DNA of 54,634 nucleotides from Acidobacteriota bacterium (GTDB lineage Bacteria; Acidobacteriota; Vicinamibacteria; Vicinamibacterales; UBA8438), in NCBI GenBank assembly GCA_021296475.1, contig JAGWAJ010000022.1:536-55169 (forward strand), read 5' to 3'. A model generated the notes under the pieces. That model searched no databases and had not been told where the DNA came from. It saw nothing but the letters and a program-made list of their open reading frames with translations. The position numbers and the translations under genes are program-made. This document shows positions 41,906 to 50,067 of the stretch, one piece after another (the first letter of the stretch is position 1; every line of letters begins with the position of its first letter).

Positions 41906-43102
41906 CTAGTACAGGAGGAAGGGCGTGCGGGCGGCCGCGAATCGGGCGACGTCGGCGTCCCAGCCGGCGGCGATGTCGACGGCGGGACGATCGGCGTCGA
42001 GGGCGCGGCGGAGTGCGTCGGAGCCGGCGAGGATGTCGATCGGCATTCGTTCGTGCTCGTACTCGTAGGGCGGCTCGCGCCAGGCGAACCGCTCCGGCGC
42101 GGCGCGGCGGCAGGCTTGCAGGAGCGCGACGCCGGTCCGGACGGGCCGGAACGCGCGCCGGTCGGTCACGTGGATCTGGCAGCCTCCGCACGAGCGGCGC
42201 GCGTGCTTCTGGAAGGTCGGCTCGAACGCTGCCGGCCGGAAGTGGACGCCGGGCAGGCCGAGCGCGTTCAGCCCGCCCGCGAGCCGGTCGGGATCGATGC
42301 CGGGCGCGCCGGCAAGCTCGAACGGCCGGGTCGTGCCGCGGCCCTCGGACAGCAGCGTGCCCTCCAGCAGGACCATGCCCGGGTACACGAGGGCGCTGTC
42401 GAGCGTCGGCAGGTTCGGCGAAGGAATCACCCACGGGGCCATTGCCTCGTCGTGGTGCATCGCGCGGGACCAGCCGCCGAGCGGCACCACCTCGAGGTCC
42501 GCGCCGATCCCGAAGTGTCCGTTGAACAACCGCGCCAGCTCGCCGATCGTGAGCCCGTGCCGCAACGGGATCGCGAGCTGCCCGACGAACGAGGCGTAGG
42601 CCGGGTCGAGGACCGGCCCCTCGACGGCCTCGCCGCCGATCGGGTTCGGCCGGTCGCAGACCACGACGCGCAGTCCGGCCCGCCGGGCCGCCCGCAGGCA
42701 GTTGGCCATCGTCCAGGCGTAGGTGTAGACGCGGGTGCCGACGTCCTGCAGGTCGATCACGAGCAGGTCGAGCCCGTCGAGCATCTCCGCCGTCGGCTCC
42801 CGCGTGTCGCTGTAGAGCGAGTGGACGGGCACGCCGAGCCGGGGATGGCGTGCGTGCCCGGTCTCGATCATGTTGTCCTGCACGTCGGCGTGGAAGCCGT
42901 GCTGCGGTCCGAACAGCGCCGCAAGCGTCACGCCCGGCTGCTCCGCCACCCGGTCGGCGATGTGGCGGAACGCGTGGTCCACCGACGCGGGGTTGGCCAC
43001 GACGCCGACCCGCGCCCCGTCGAGGGCGCCGGTGGCGAGCAGCCGTTCGGACCCGAGAGTCACCGGCGAGCGCGGGCTAGTCGGCCGTTGGTTCACCGCC
43101 AC
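41906..43102 (-). CDS. namZ: Exo-beta-N-acetylmuramidase NamZ (DUF1343)
   Basis: 398 residues. Family motifs: GARVGVVANPASVDHAFRHI, LAALFGPQHGFHADVQDNMI, VHSLYSDTREPTAEMLDGLD, LLVIDLQDVGTRVYTYAWTM, VVVCDRPNPIGGEAVEGPVL and LEGTLLSEGRGTTRPFELAG, with RFAWREPPYEYEHERMPIDI near the end. NamZ removes terminal N-acetylmuramic acid from peptidoglycan fragments and belongs to cell-wall recycling. No secretion signal is visible, which differs from the secreted Bacillus enzyme and suggests cytoplasmic use. The GTG start (43102) overlaps the end of the nuclease gene by 26 bp, with AAAGG upstream. Confidence 0.92.
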   Translation of the reverse strand: MAVNQRPTSPRSPVTLGSERLLATGALDGARVGVVANPASVDHAFRHIADRVAEQPGVTLAALFGPQHGFHADVQDNMIETGHARHPRLGVPVHSLYSDTREPTAEMLDGLDLLVIDLQDVGTRVYTYAWTMANCLRAARRAGLRVVVCDRPNPIGGEAVEGPVLDPAYASFVGQLAIPLRHGLTIGELARLFNGHFGIGADLEVVPLGGWSRAMHHDEAMAPWVIPSPNLPTLDSALVYPGMVLLEGTLLSEGRGTTRPFELAGAPGIDPDRLAGGLNALGLPGVHFRPAAFEPTFQKHARRSCGGCQIHVTDRRAFRPVRTGVALLQACRRAAPERFAWREPPYEYEHERMPIDILAGSDALRRALDADRPAVDIAAGWDADVARFAAARTPFLLY

Positions 43103-43556
43103 CCTTTGCTCCGTCTGCGTCGCCGAGCGTCACCGGCGCGGGCGGTCCTGCCCCAACGGACGCGTCCGGGAGTCCGAAGAAGAGCGTGAGCCAGCCGCGG
43201 AGGTCCTCGTACGCCACGGCCTTGCCGGTCGAATGCAGGTAGGCGCGCATGTTGGCCGAGAAGCCGGCGCCGTCGAAGACGACGATGCCGGGAATGGGCC
43301 ACGCGGCGATGTCCTGGATGGTCGCCGGGATCTTCTCCTCCGCCGAGCCTCCCGTGCCCTGGTACTTGCACTCGATGCCCAGGCTTCGGTCGGAATCGGG
43401 GTGCCGCAGCACGAGGTCGATCCGGCGCTCGGCTCCCCAGAGCCGCCGGGCGACCCGGACCTGCGTCCGCACCTGCAGCCCGAGGGTCTGGGCGAGAGCC
43501 GCCACCGCCCGTTCCAGATCCGCGCCGCTGGTGACCGCGTCCTGACCGCCGGGCAT
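43077..43556 (-). CDS. PD-(D/E)XK nuclease-superfamily protein, candidate restriction endonuclease
   Basis: 159 residues from ATG at 43556, 2 bp after the stop of the methyltransferase gene. The core nuclease motif is D47 in GAERRIDLVLRHP followed by E62-C63-K64 in LGIECKYQG, the D...E-x-K arrangement of the fold. A Gly/Ser loop (GTGGSAEEKIPATIQDIAAW) and the strand PGIVVFDGAGFSANMRAYL follow. The C-terminal tail is Gly/Ala-rich. Direct linkage to a Dam-type methyltransferase suggests the restriction half of a type II system. An alternative is an orphan PD-(D/E)XK protein of the kind often simply annotated as a nuclease. Its length is short for a stand-alone restriction enzyme. Confidence 0.8.
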   Translation of the reverse strand: MPGGQDAVTSGADLERAVAALAQTLGLQVRTQVRVARRLWGAERRIDLVLRHPDSDRSLGIECKYQGTGGSAEEKIPATIQDIAAWPIPGIVVFDGAGFSANMRAYLHSTGKAVAYEDLRGWLTLFFGLPDASVGAGPPAPVTLGDADGAKGGGEPTAD

Positions 43557-43558
43557 GT

Positions 43559-44578
43559 TCACGTGGCCCGCCGCCGGACGTTGGTGATCACGTACTCCTC
43601 GATCGTGCCCCGGCGCGCCGCGTTGGAGTTGATCGCCCGGCGTGCGGGAACCCGGTGGGCGACAATGCCGGCGCGTCTGGCGGCGGCATTGTCGTCGTAG
43701 AGCTCGCGGATCTCGGGCGCGGTCGAGTTGCTGAGCACGACGTGGCACCGGCGCTTCGCCAGGCGAATCACTACCTCCTGGAGGCGGCGCTGGTCGCTCT
43801 CGTCGAAGCGGCCGGCGGTGTACGCGGTGAACGAAGCCGTCGCGCTCAGCGGGGCGTAGGGCGGATCGAGGTAGACGAAGTCACGTGGCCCGGCGACGTC
43901 GAGCACCGCGTCGTACGGCGTGTAGTCGACCTCCGCTCGGAGAGACGACAGGGCCTCGGATGCCCGCCGGAGGTTGCGCTCGTCGCAGATCCTCGGATTC
44001 TTGTACCTGCCGCGCGGTACGTTGAACAGCCCCCTGGAGTTCACCCGAAAGAGGCCGTTGAAACCGGTGCGGTTCAGGTAGATGAGCATCGCCGCCAGCT
44101 CCGCCGTGTAGAGCTCGTCCTGCGGCTGGCCGCGGTCGAGCATCGCGCTCCGTGCCGGATTGAAGCGGTCCCGCACGCGGTAGTAGTGCTCCTCGGGTGC
44201 CTCGACGCGTTCGGACGCCAGCTTCTGCAGGTGGGCGATGACGGCCTCGCGATTGTCGCGAAGTTGCCGCCAGCAACCGATCAGGTCGGGGTTGACGTCG
44301 GTCAGCCGGACGCGGCGCGGTCGGAGGGCGCCGCGTCCGACGAGGTCGAAGAAGACCGCCCCGCTTCCCACGAACGGCTCGTGATAGCTCTCGAACCGGT
44401 CCGGATAGTAGCGCCGCAACTCGGGCAGGAGCTGACGTTTCCCGCCCGCCCACTTCAGGAACGGACGCGGCGGCCGGTCGCCGACCCGCTTGCCGCCCGC
44501 CGGCGCGCGGCCTGTGGTCGAGCTCGCGTCGTGTCGAGGCGCGGTATCGCCGCCGGCTCGTTGCGGGGCCGAGTCCAT
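43559..44578 (-). CDS. D12-class (Dam-like) N6-adenine DNA methyltransferase
   Basis: 339 residues. SAM-binding motif X is PFLKWAGGKRQL (about 39-50), motif I is EPFVGSGAVFF (67-77) and the catalytic motif IV is DPPY (238-241). Between them is the Dam-type block IYLNRTGFNGLFRVNSRGLF with VPRGRYKNPRICD, typical of enzymes modifying GATC-like sites, though specificity is not proven here. The first about 38 residues are disordered and may not all be translated. A minus-strand TACGAT box (44604-44609) lies 25 bases upstream of ATG at 44578. The nuclease gene follows 2 bp downstream, giving a compact M-then-R order. Confidence 0.92.
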   Translation of the reverse strand: MDSAPQRAGGDTAPRHDASSTTGRAPAGGKRVGDRPPRPFLKWAGGKRQLLPELRRYYPDRFESYHEPFVGSGAVFFDLVGRGALRPRRVRLTDVNPDLIGCWRQLRDNREAVIAHLQKLASERVEAPEEHYYRVRDRFNPARSAMLDRGQPQDELYTAELAAMLIYLNRTGFNGLFRVNSRGLFNVPRGRYKNPRICDERNLRRASEALSSLRAEVDYTPYDAVLDVAGPRDFVYLDPPYAPLSATASFTAYTAGRFDESDQRRLQEVVIRLAKRRCHVVLSNSTAPEIRELYDDNAAARRAGIVAHRVPARRAINSNAARRGTIEEYVITNVRRRAT

Positions 44579-44603
44579 CGGAGTCGCGCGGGGGAACCGC
44601 CGG

Positions 44604-44609
44604 ATCGTA
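44604..44609 (-). promoter_or_regulatory. -10 box TACGAT of the methyltransferase gene
   Basis: GCTACGAT on the minus strand, 25 bases before the start codon at 44578. It matches the GCTAC(A/G)AT form seen before several other genes here. Confidence 0.4.
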
Positions 44610-44748
44610 GCACGCGGCGAGCGCCGCCCCAGGCCGCTCCCGACGTGCGACGCGAGTCCCGGAATCGGGCGTGCCCCTGCGGCGTGCCCCGGCCTCGGGA
44701 GTGCGCCCGTGCGGTGCCCGAACCGTCCCGTTCGAGGAGCCGACGCGT

Positions 44749-44754
44749 TACGAT
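44749..44754 (+). promoter_or_regulatory. -10 box TACGAT of a probable leaderless gene
   Basis: TACGAT ends 6 bases before the ATG at 44761, so the message should begin at the start codon. No ribosome-binding site is present in the 6-base gap. Confidence 0.5.
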
Positions 44755-44760
44755 CTGCGG

Positions 44761-45948
44761 ATGCCCATGACCGAAGCGCTCCGGCCGGCCGCGCCGGACA
44801 CCGAGCTGCACCAGGATTTGCGCAACGCCGTCGGCGAGCTCTGCCGGCGCTTCCCCGACAGCTACTGGCGCGACCTCGACCGCGAGGAGGCGTATCCGCA
44901 GGAGTTCGTTCGAACGCTGACCGACGCCGGCTACCTGGCGGCGCTCATTCCGGAAGAGTACGGCGGCTCCGGGCTCGGAATCATGGAGGCGTCCATCATC
45001 CTGGAGGAGGTCAACCGCTCGGGAGGCAACTCGGCGGCCTGCCACGCGCAGATGTACATCATGGGCACGCTGCTGCGGCACGGCTCCGAGGCCCAGAAGC
45101 GCGAGTACCTGCCGCAGATCGCGAGCGGCGAGCTGCGGCTGCAGGCGTTCGGGGTGACCGAGCCGACCACCGGGACCGACACGACGCAGCTCAAGACGAT
45201 GGCCGTGCGGAAGGGCGACCACTACGTCGTCAACGGCCAGAAGGTCTGGATCTCGCGCGCCGAGTACTCCGACCTGATGCTCCTCATCGCGCGCACGACG
45301 CCGCTCGAGGAGGTGAAGAAGAAGACCGAGGGGCTCTCGGTGTTCCTGGTCGACCTCCGGACCGCGGTCGGCAACGGCGTGACCATCCGGCCGCTGCGGG
45401 CGATGATGAACCACGCCACCACCGAGGTCTTCTTCGACAACCTGGAGGTGCCGGCCGAGAACCGCGTGGGCGACGAGGGCCGCGGCTTCCGCTACCTGAT
45501 CGACGGGCTGAACGCCGAGCGGATCCTGATCGCGGCCGAGTGCGTCGGCGACGGGCGCTGGTTCGTCGAGCGCGCCGTCGGGTACGCCAACGAGCGCGTC
45601 GTCTTCAACCGGCCGATCGGCAAGAACCAGGGCGTGCAGTTCCCCATCGCCCGCGCCCACGTCAACGTGGAGGCGGCGGACCTGATGCGGATGCGCGCCG
45701 CGGAGCTGTTCGACGCGGGCCGCCCGTGCGGCGCCGAGGCGAACATGGCGAAGCTGCTCGCGGCCGACGCTTCGTGGGAGGCGGCGAACGTCGCGCTCCA
45801 GACACACGGCGGCTTCGGCTTCGCCGAGGACTACGACGTCGAGCGCAAGTTCCGCGAGACGCGCCTCTACCAGGTGGCGCCGATCTCGACGAACCTGATC
45901 CTCTCCTACATCGCCGAGCACGTGCTCGGCCTGCCGCGCTCGTTCTGA
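44761..45948 (+). CDS. Acyl-CoA dehydrogenase (second, different subfamily)
   Basis: 395 residues. Landmarks: GYLAALIPEEYGGSGLGIME, the FAD-contact motif LQAFGVTEPTTGTDTTQLKT, HYVVNGQKVWISRAEYSDLM, PAENRVGDEGRGFRYLIDGL, NRPIGKNQGVQFPIARAHVN and ALQTHGGFGFAEDYDVERKF. The sequence ETRLYQVAPISTNLILSYIA holds the usual ending of the active-site helix. ATG at 44761 is preferred because of the TACGAT box 6 bases upstream; a second ATG follows at 44767. The stop and the CoA-transferase start share one base (TGATG), so the two act on the same acyl-CoA. The neighbours favour a short dicarboxylyl-CoA such as methylsuccinyl- or glutaryl-CoA; this is inference. Confidence 0.92.
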   Translation: MPMTEALRPAAPDTELHQDLRNAVGELCRRFPDSYWRDLDREEAYPQEFVRTLTDAGYLAALIPEEYGGSGLGIMEASIILEEVNRSGGNSAACHAQMYIMGTLLRHGSEAQKREYLPQIASGELRLQAFGVTEPTTGTDTTQLKTMAVRKGDHYVVNGQKVWISRAEYSDLMLLIARTTPLEEVKKKTEGLSVFLVDLRTAVGNGVTIRPLRAMMNHATTEVFFDNLEVPAENRVGDEGRGFRYLIDGLNAERILIAAECVGDGRWFVERAVGYANERVVFNRPIGKNQGVQFPIARAHVNVEAADLMRMRAAELFDAGRPCGAEANMAKLLAADASWEAANVALQTHGGFGFAEDYDVERKFRETRLYQVAPISTNLILSYIAEHVLGLPRSF

Positions 45949-47129
45949 TGGCCGCCCCCCTCGACGGGGTGACCGTGGTCACCCTGGAGCAGGCGGTCGC
46001 GGCGCCGTTCGCCACCCGACAGCTCGCCGATCTTGGAGCGCGGGTCGTCAAGGTGGAGCGCCCCGGCGTCGGCGACTTCGCCCGCGGCTACGACGCGGTC
46101 GTTCAGGGACTGTCGAGCCATTTCGTCTGGCTGAACCGCTCGAAGGAGTCGCTGACGCTCGACCTGAAGCGGCCGGAGGCGCGCGAGGTGGTCGGCCGGC
46201 TCATCGACCGCGCGGACGTCTTCGTCCAGAACCTCGCCCCGGGCGCCGCGGACCGGCTCGGGCTCGACGCCGGGACCCTGCGCGGCCGGTGCCCGCGGCT
46301 CATCGCCTGCAGCGTCTCCGGCTACGGTGCCACCGGGCCCTACCGCGACAAGAAGGCCTACGACCTGCTGGTGCAGGCCGAGGCAGGGCTGGTGTCGATT
46401 ACCGGCACGCCGGATCAGGTGGTCAAGTCGTCCATCTCGGTCGCCGACATCGCGGCCGGCATGTACGCCTACTCCGGCGTGCTGACCGCGCTGTTCCGCC
46501 GCGAGCGGAGCGGCGAGGGGGCCACCATCGAGGTCTCGATGCTGGAGGCGCTCGGCGAGTGGATGGGCTTTCCGCTCTACTACACGCTGTACGGCGGTTC
46601 GGCCCCGCCCCGAAGCGGCGCGCGGCATGCCGCCATCGCCCCCTACGGCCCGTTCGAGGGCGCCGACGGCGAGACGGTCTTCCTGGGGCTCCAGAACGAG
46701 CGGGAGTGGGTCCGTTTCTGCGCCGAGGTGCTCGGGCGGCCCGAGCTGGCCGCCGATCCGCGCTTCGACGCCAACGCCAAGCGAGTCGCGAACCGGGACG
46801 CCCTCGAGGCGGCGATCCGGGAGGTCTTCGCCACCCTGAGCGCCGAGGCGATCGTGGCCCGGCTCGACGCGGCGCAGATTGCCAACGGCCGCATGAACTC
46901 CGTAGCGCAGCTCGCCGAGCACCCCCAGCTCCGGGCGCGCGACCGCTGGCGCGACGTGCCCTCGAGCGCCGGCCCGCTCCGGGCGACCCTGCCGCCGGCC
47001 ACCCTCGACGGCGCCGAGCCGCGCATGGACGCGATCCCCGAGGTCGGCGAGCACAGCGACGCCATCCTCGCCGAGCTCGGCTATGGCCCGGAGACCGTCG
47101 CCGCGTGGCGGGAGGCGGGAATCGTCTGA
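45948..47129 (+). CDS. CaiB/BaiF family CoA transferase (class III), second copy
   Basis: 393 residues, start ATG at 45948 overlapping the dehydrogenase stop by one base. Typical motifs: LDGVTVVTLEQAVAAPFATR, LADLGARVVKVERPGVGDFA, VWLNRSKESLTLDLKRPEAR, and the catalytic Asp in KKAYDLLVQAEAGLVSITGT. SISVADIAAGMYAYSGVLTA and the ending VGEHSDAILAELGYGPETV are also standard. The family includes succinyl-CoA-dependent dicarboxylate CoA transferases (for example glutarate/itaconate types), which would fit the downstream hydratase and lyase. Strictly, the substrate is not determined by sequence. Confidence 0.92.
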   Translation: MAAPLDGVTVVTLEQAVAAPFATRQLADLGARVVKVERPGVGDFARGYDAVVQGLSSHFVWLNRSKESLTLDLKRPEAREVVGRLIDRADVFVQNLAPGAADRLGLDAGTLRGRCPRLIACSVSGYGATGPYRDKKAYDLLVQAEAGLVSITGTPDQVVKSSISVADIAAGMYAYSGVLTALFRRERSGEGATIEVSMLEALGEWMGFPLYYTLYGGSAPPRSGARHAAIAPYGPFEGADGETVFLGLQNEREWVRFCAEVLGRPELAADPRFDANAKRVANRDALEAAIREVFATLSAEAIVARLDAAQIANGRMNSVAQLAEHPQLRARDRWRDVPSSAGPLRATLPPATLDGAEPRMDAIPEVGEHSDAILAELGYGPETVAAWREAGIV

Positions 47130-47187
47130 CCGGCCGGCGAGGAGCACTCGTCGGGGCCGGGAAGCGGCCGGCACGGACCGCTGTCGC

Positions 47188-47193
47188 TACAAT
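47188..47193 (+). promoter_or_regulatory. -10 box TACAAT of a probable leaderless gene
   Basis: GCTACAAT ends 6 bases before the GTG at 47200 that starts the HEPN gene. No ribosome-binding site fits in between. Confidence 0.5.
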
Positions 47194-47199
47194 GGGCTT

Positions 47200-47604
47200 G
47201 TGGGCTCCAGGCACTCCGACTGGCTCCACCAGGCGGACGCCGACCTGCGGCTTTCCCGCCACGCCCGCGACGGCGCCGCCCACGACTGGGCCTGCTTCGC
47301 CGCCCAGCAGGCGGCCGAGAAGGCACTCAAGGCGGTTCTCATGAGCCGCGGCGAAGACGCGTGGGGTCACACGGTGACCGCGCTTCTCGGCGTCGTTGCG
47401 GCTCACGGCGCAGCCGGGGAGGACCTGGTCGTATGCGCCAAGACGCTCGACAAGCACTACATCCCGACGCGGTACCCCAACGGGCTCGATGCGGGAGCGC
47501 CAACCGACTTCTACACCCGGAAGGACTCCGACGATGCCATCGCCTGCGCCGAACGGCTCATCGCCTTCGCTCGCGGTCAAGTCGAACAACCAGGCGGCCG
47601 TTGA
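47200..47604 (+). CDS. HEPN-domain protein
   Basis: 134 residues from GTG at 47200. The HEPN family pattern is clear: WLHQADADLRLSRHARDGAA, ACFAAQQAAEKALKAVLMSR, HTVTALLGVVAAHG and TLDKHYIPTRYPNGLDAGAP, with the final helix SDDAIACAERLIAFARGQVE. HEPN proteins are all-helical; many are RNases or toxins paired with a minimal nucleotidyltransferase (MNT). The next gene is such an MNT protein, overlapping by 71 bases. The R-x4-6-H RNase motif is not obvious here, so this may be a substrate-binding HEPN rather than a toxin nuclease. Confidence 0.85.
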   Translation: MGSRHSDWLHQADADLRLSRHARDGAAHDWACFAAQQAAEKALKAVLMSRGEDAWGHTVTALLGVVAAHGAAGEDLVVCAKTLDKHYIPTRYPNGLDAGAPTDFYTRKDSDDAIACAERLIAFARGQVEQPGGR

Positions 47605-47923
47605 GCGCGCCGTGCGCGGCTGGGCGCGGCAAGTCGGCGACCGGCATCCGGAGGTCCGCCGCATCGTCTGGTTCGGTTCGCGCGTCCACGGGATTCCGGC
47701 GCCTGGCAGCGACGTCGACCTGTGCCTGGTGCTGGCGCACTCCGACAAGCCGTTCCGCGAACGGATTGGCGACTACCTGCCGTTCGGGTTCCCTGTCGGA
47801 CTGGACTTGTTTCCCTACACGCTGGGCGAGCTCGACCGCCTGCGACTCGAGCATCCCTCCTGGCACCGGGCGCTGACGTCGGGGGTCGACCTGATGCCGC
47901 TCGCCGACGATGCGCGAGGATAG
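47534..47923 (+). CDS. Minimal nucleotidyltransferase (MNT) partner of the HEPN protein
   Basis: 129 residues if translated from ATG at 47534, overlapping the HEPN gene by 71 bases. An internal GTG at 47612 would give a 103-residue form with an 8-base gap after the HEPN stop. The nucleotidyltransferase signature is RIVWFGSRVHGIPAPGSDVD then LCLVLAHSD, that is G-S-x(9-10)-D-x-D with both aspartates present, so catalysis is plausible. The third acidic residue probably lies in VGLDLFPYTL. In characterised HEPN-MNT modules the MNT subunit adds nucleotides to its partner and neutralises it. The coupling and order here are HEPN first, then MNT. Confidence 0.82.
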   Translation: MPSPAPNGSSPSLAVKSNNQAAVERAVRGWARQVGDRHPEVRRIVWFGSRVHGIPAPGSDVDLCLVLAHSDKPFRERIGDYLPFGFPVGLDLFPYTLGELDRLRLEHPSWHRALTSGVDLMPLADDARG

Positions 47924-48076
47924 GCGACCGCAGGACGACCAGCGGTTTCGTCTATCCGCTGATCGAGCTGTAGGCAGGACCGTTCTGCTGCCGGCGTCGA
48001 CTGCGTCCACTGCCCGGAACGCCGAGAGCCGCGCCGGTCCCGGAGGTGCAGGTGCCTGCCGGAGCGCCGCCTGCTC

Positions 48077-48082
48077 TACAAT
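48077..48082 (+). promoter_or_regulatory. -10 box TACAAT upstream of the MaoC gene
   Basis: CTCTACAAT lies 60 bases upstream of the ATG at 48143, giving a leader of about 53 bases that includes a GAGGGAGA ribosome-binding site. No gene was seen in 47924-48142. Confidence 0.4.
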
Positions 48083-48142
48083 CTGCTGGTTCCGGCGCCC
48101 GGGATTCGGATTGGCGCGGGCGCCCGTCGCGAGGGAGAACGC

Positions 48143-48655
48143 ATGGCCGTGAAGGAAGGTTGGACGGGACGGGTGTACGAGGACTTCGAGGTCGGGGACG
48201 TCTACCGGCATCCGCTGGGGCGGACGGTGCTGGCCGCCGACAATGTCTGGTTCACGCTGCTGTCGCAGAACGTCAACAAGATCCACTTCGACTCCGCGTA
48301 CGCCGCCAAGACAGAGTTCGGCAAGCCGCTCGTCGACTCGACGTTCACCCTGGCCCTGGTGACCGGGCAGTCGACGATGGACCTGTCGGTGAACGTCATG
48401 GCGAACCTCGGCTGGGACGAGGTGCGGTTGCCGGCGCCGGTCTTCGAGGGGGACACGATCTACTCGGAGAGCGAGGTGCTGGAGACCCGCGAGTCCAAGT
48501 CCCGGCCCAACGTCGGGATCGTGACGGTGCGGACGCGCGGCTTCAACCAGGACGGCACCGTGGTGATCACCTACAAGCGGACGTTCATGGTCTACAGGAA
48601 GGGCCACGTCCCGGCGTACGCGAGCGCCCGCCCGCGGCCGGAGGTGAGCGCATGA
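48143..48655 (+). CDS. MaoC-family enoyl-CoA / dicarboxylyl-CoA hydratase
   Basis: 170 residues, hot-dog fold. ATG at 48143 has GAGGGAGA upstream. The hydratase motif is SQNVNKIHFDSAYAAKTEFG, with the catalytic Asp/His dyad in IHFD. VYEDFEVGDVYRHPLGRTVL at the N-terminus and VLETRESKSRPNVGIVTVRT later are typical of mesaconyl-, itaconyl- or methylmalyl-CoA type MaoC hydratases. Its stop overlaps the amidohydrolase start (ATGA). Together with the CitE-like lyase at 51653 it could hydrate and then cleave a branched C5 CoA ester. Substrate assignment is inference from context. Confidence 0.88.
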   Translation: MAVKEGWTGRVYEDFEVGDVYRHPLGRTVLAADNVWFTLLSQNVNKIHFDSAYAAKTEFGKPLVDSTFTLALVTGQSTMDLSVNVMANLGWDEVRLPAPVFEGDTIYSESEVLETRESKSRPNVGIVTVRTRGFNQDGTVVITYKRTFMVYRKGHVPAYASARPRPEVSA

Positions 48656-50067
48656 CCGTCCCGCGACGCCGCGACCCGCGCGCGCGGGTCCGGCCGGCGG
48701 CCGCCTTGCTGCTCGTCGCCGGACTGGTGGCGGCCGCCGCCTGCGGTCCGCCGCCCGTCGTCGTCGAGGGCGAATTGGCGTTCGTGAACGTAAACGTCGT
48801 CGCGATGGACAGCGAGCGGGTTCTCGAGGGCCAGACCGTCGTAATCGACGAGGGTCGCATCCGGTCGATCGACAACGCGGCGCACGTGGAGCCGGCCGAG
48901 GGCGTCGAGATCGTCGAGGCGGACGGGCACTACCTGATGCCGGGGCTGACCGAGATGCACGGGCATCTCCCGAACCCCCGCATGAGCGACGAGGACATCA
49001 AGAACCTGCTGTTCCTGTACGTGGCGAACGGCGTGACGACCGTGCGCGGCATGCAGGGCGACCCGTCGCAGTTCGGACTGCGGAGCTCCATCGGGCGCGG
49101 GCTCCTGCTCGGCCCGCAGCTCTACCTGGCCAGCGTGTCGATGAGCGGCCGCAGCGTCACCACGCCGGAGGAGGCGGCGCGGCTCGCCCGCGGCTACCAG
49201 GTGGAGGGCTACGACCTCATCAAGACGCACGAGGGCCTCGCCCCGGAGGTCTACGAGGCGCTGGCGGCCAGCGCCTCCGAGGCGGGCATTCCCTTCGGCG
49301 GCCACGTCCCGGACGAGGTTGGGCTGCTGGGCGCGCTGGCCGCCGGTCAGGTCTCCATCGACCACCTCGACAACTACGTCGAGGCGCTGGTCCCGGACGA
49401 AGCCCGCGACGACGGCGGGGGGCTGCTGGCGGCCGGCGCGCTGGTCGACCGGGTCGACGAGGGGCGGATTCCGGAACTGGTCCGGGCGACCGTGGACGCC
49501 GGCGCGTGGGTGGTGCCGACGATGGTGCTCTGGGAGACGGCGTTCTTCGGCGACCGTCCGTCCGCCGACATCCGCGCCGCGCGGCCGGAGGTGCGCTACA
49601 TGCCGCCGGAGACGGTCGAGCGGTGGAGCGAGGCGGTCGACACGCGGCTCGAGGGCAGCGATCCCGAGGCGAACCGCCGCGTGGCCGAGCTCCGGCGCCG
49701 CATCCTCGCGGCGCTCCAGGCGGGCGGCGCCCGGATCGCGCTCGGCACCGACTCCCCGCAGATCTTCTCCGTGCCCGGCTTCGCGATGCACCACGAGATG
49801 GCGCTCTACGCCGAGGTGGGCATGACGCCGTACGAGGTGCTGGAGATCGGCACGCGCCGGCCGGCCGAGTACTTCGACGCCGCCGGCGAGTTCGGCACGG
49901 TGGCGGTGGACCGGCGCGCCGACCTGATCCTGCTGGCGGCGAACCCGCTCGACGACATCGCCAACCTGCGGCAGCGGGCCGGCGTCGTGGTGGGCGGGCG
50001 GTGGCTGCCGGAAGCGGAGATCCAGAGCCGGCTCACGGAGATCGCGCGTTTCTACGGTAACGACTGA
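48652..50067 (+). CDS. Lipoprotein amidohydrolase (metal-dependent, imidazolonepropionase-like)
   Basis: 471 residues. A lipoprotein signal (ALLLVAGLVAAAACGPP, lipobox Cys near residue 31) places it in the envelope. The metal-binding H-x-H is in GLTEMHGHLPNPR, a carboxylated-Lys candidate is in YDLIKTHEGLAPE, further His ligands are in FGGHVPDEVG and IDHLDNYVE, and the Asp ligand is in ALGTDSPQIF. The C-terminus has EFGTVAVDRRADLILLAANP, the usual closing strand. Such enzymes cleave cyclic amides, dipeptides or xenobiotic esters. The start overlaps the MaoC stop by ATGA, but its extracytoplasmic location sets it apart from the CoA enzymes around it. Confidence 0.9.
   Translation: MTVPRRRDPRARVRPAAALLLVAGLVAAAACGPPPVVVEGELAFVNVNVVAMDSERVLEGQTVVIDEGRIRSIDNAAHVEPAEGVEIVEADGHYLMPGLTEMHGHLPNPRMSDEDIKNLLFLYVANGVTTVRGMQGDPSQFGLRSSIGRGLLLGPQLYLASVSMSGRSVTTPEEAARLARGYQVEGYDLIKTHEGLAPEVYEALAASASEAGIPFGGHVPDEVGLLGALAAGQVSIDHLDNYVEALVPDEARDDGGGLLAAGALVDRVDEGRIPELVRATVDAGAWVVPTMVLWETAFFGDRPSADIRAARPEVRYMPPETVERWSEAVDTRLEGSDPEANRRVAELRRRILAALQAGGARIALGTDSPQIFSVPGFAMHHEMALYAEVGMTPYEVLEIGTRRPAEYFDAAGEFGTVAVDRRADLILLAANPLDDIANLRQRAGVVVGGRWLPEAEIQSRLTEIARFYGND

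Noticed and set aside
47924-48142. Possible short gene in the gap before the MaoC gene
   Set aside because: Frames there are short, without start signals or recognisable motifs; only a TACAAT box and the MaoC ribosome-binding site stand out.
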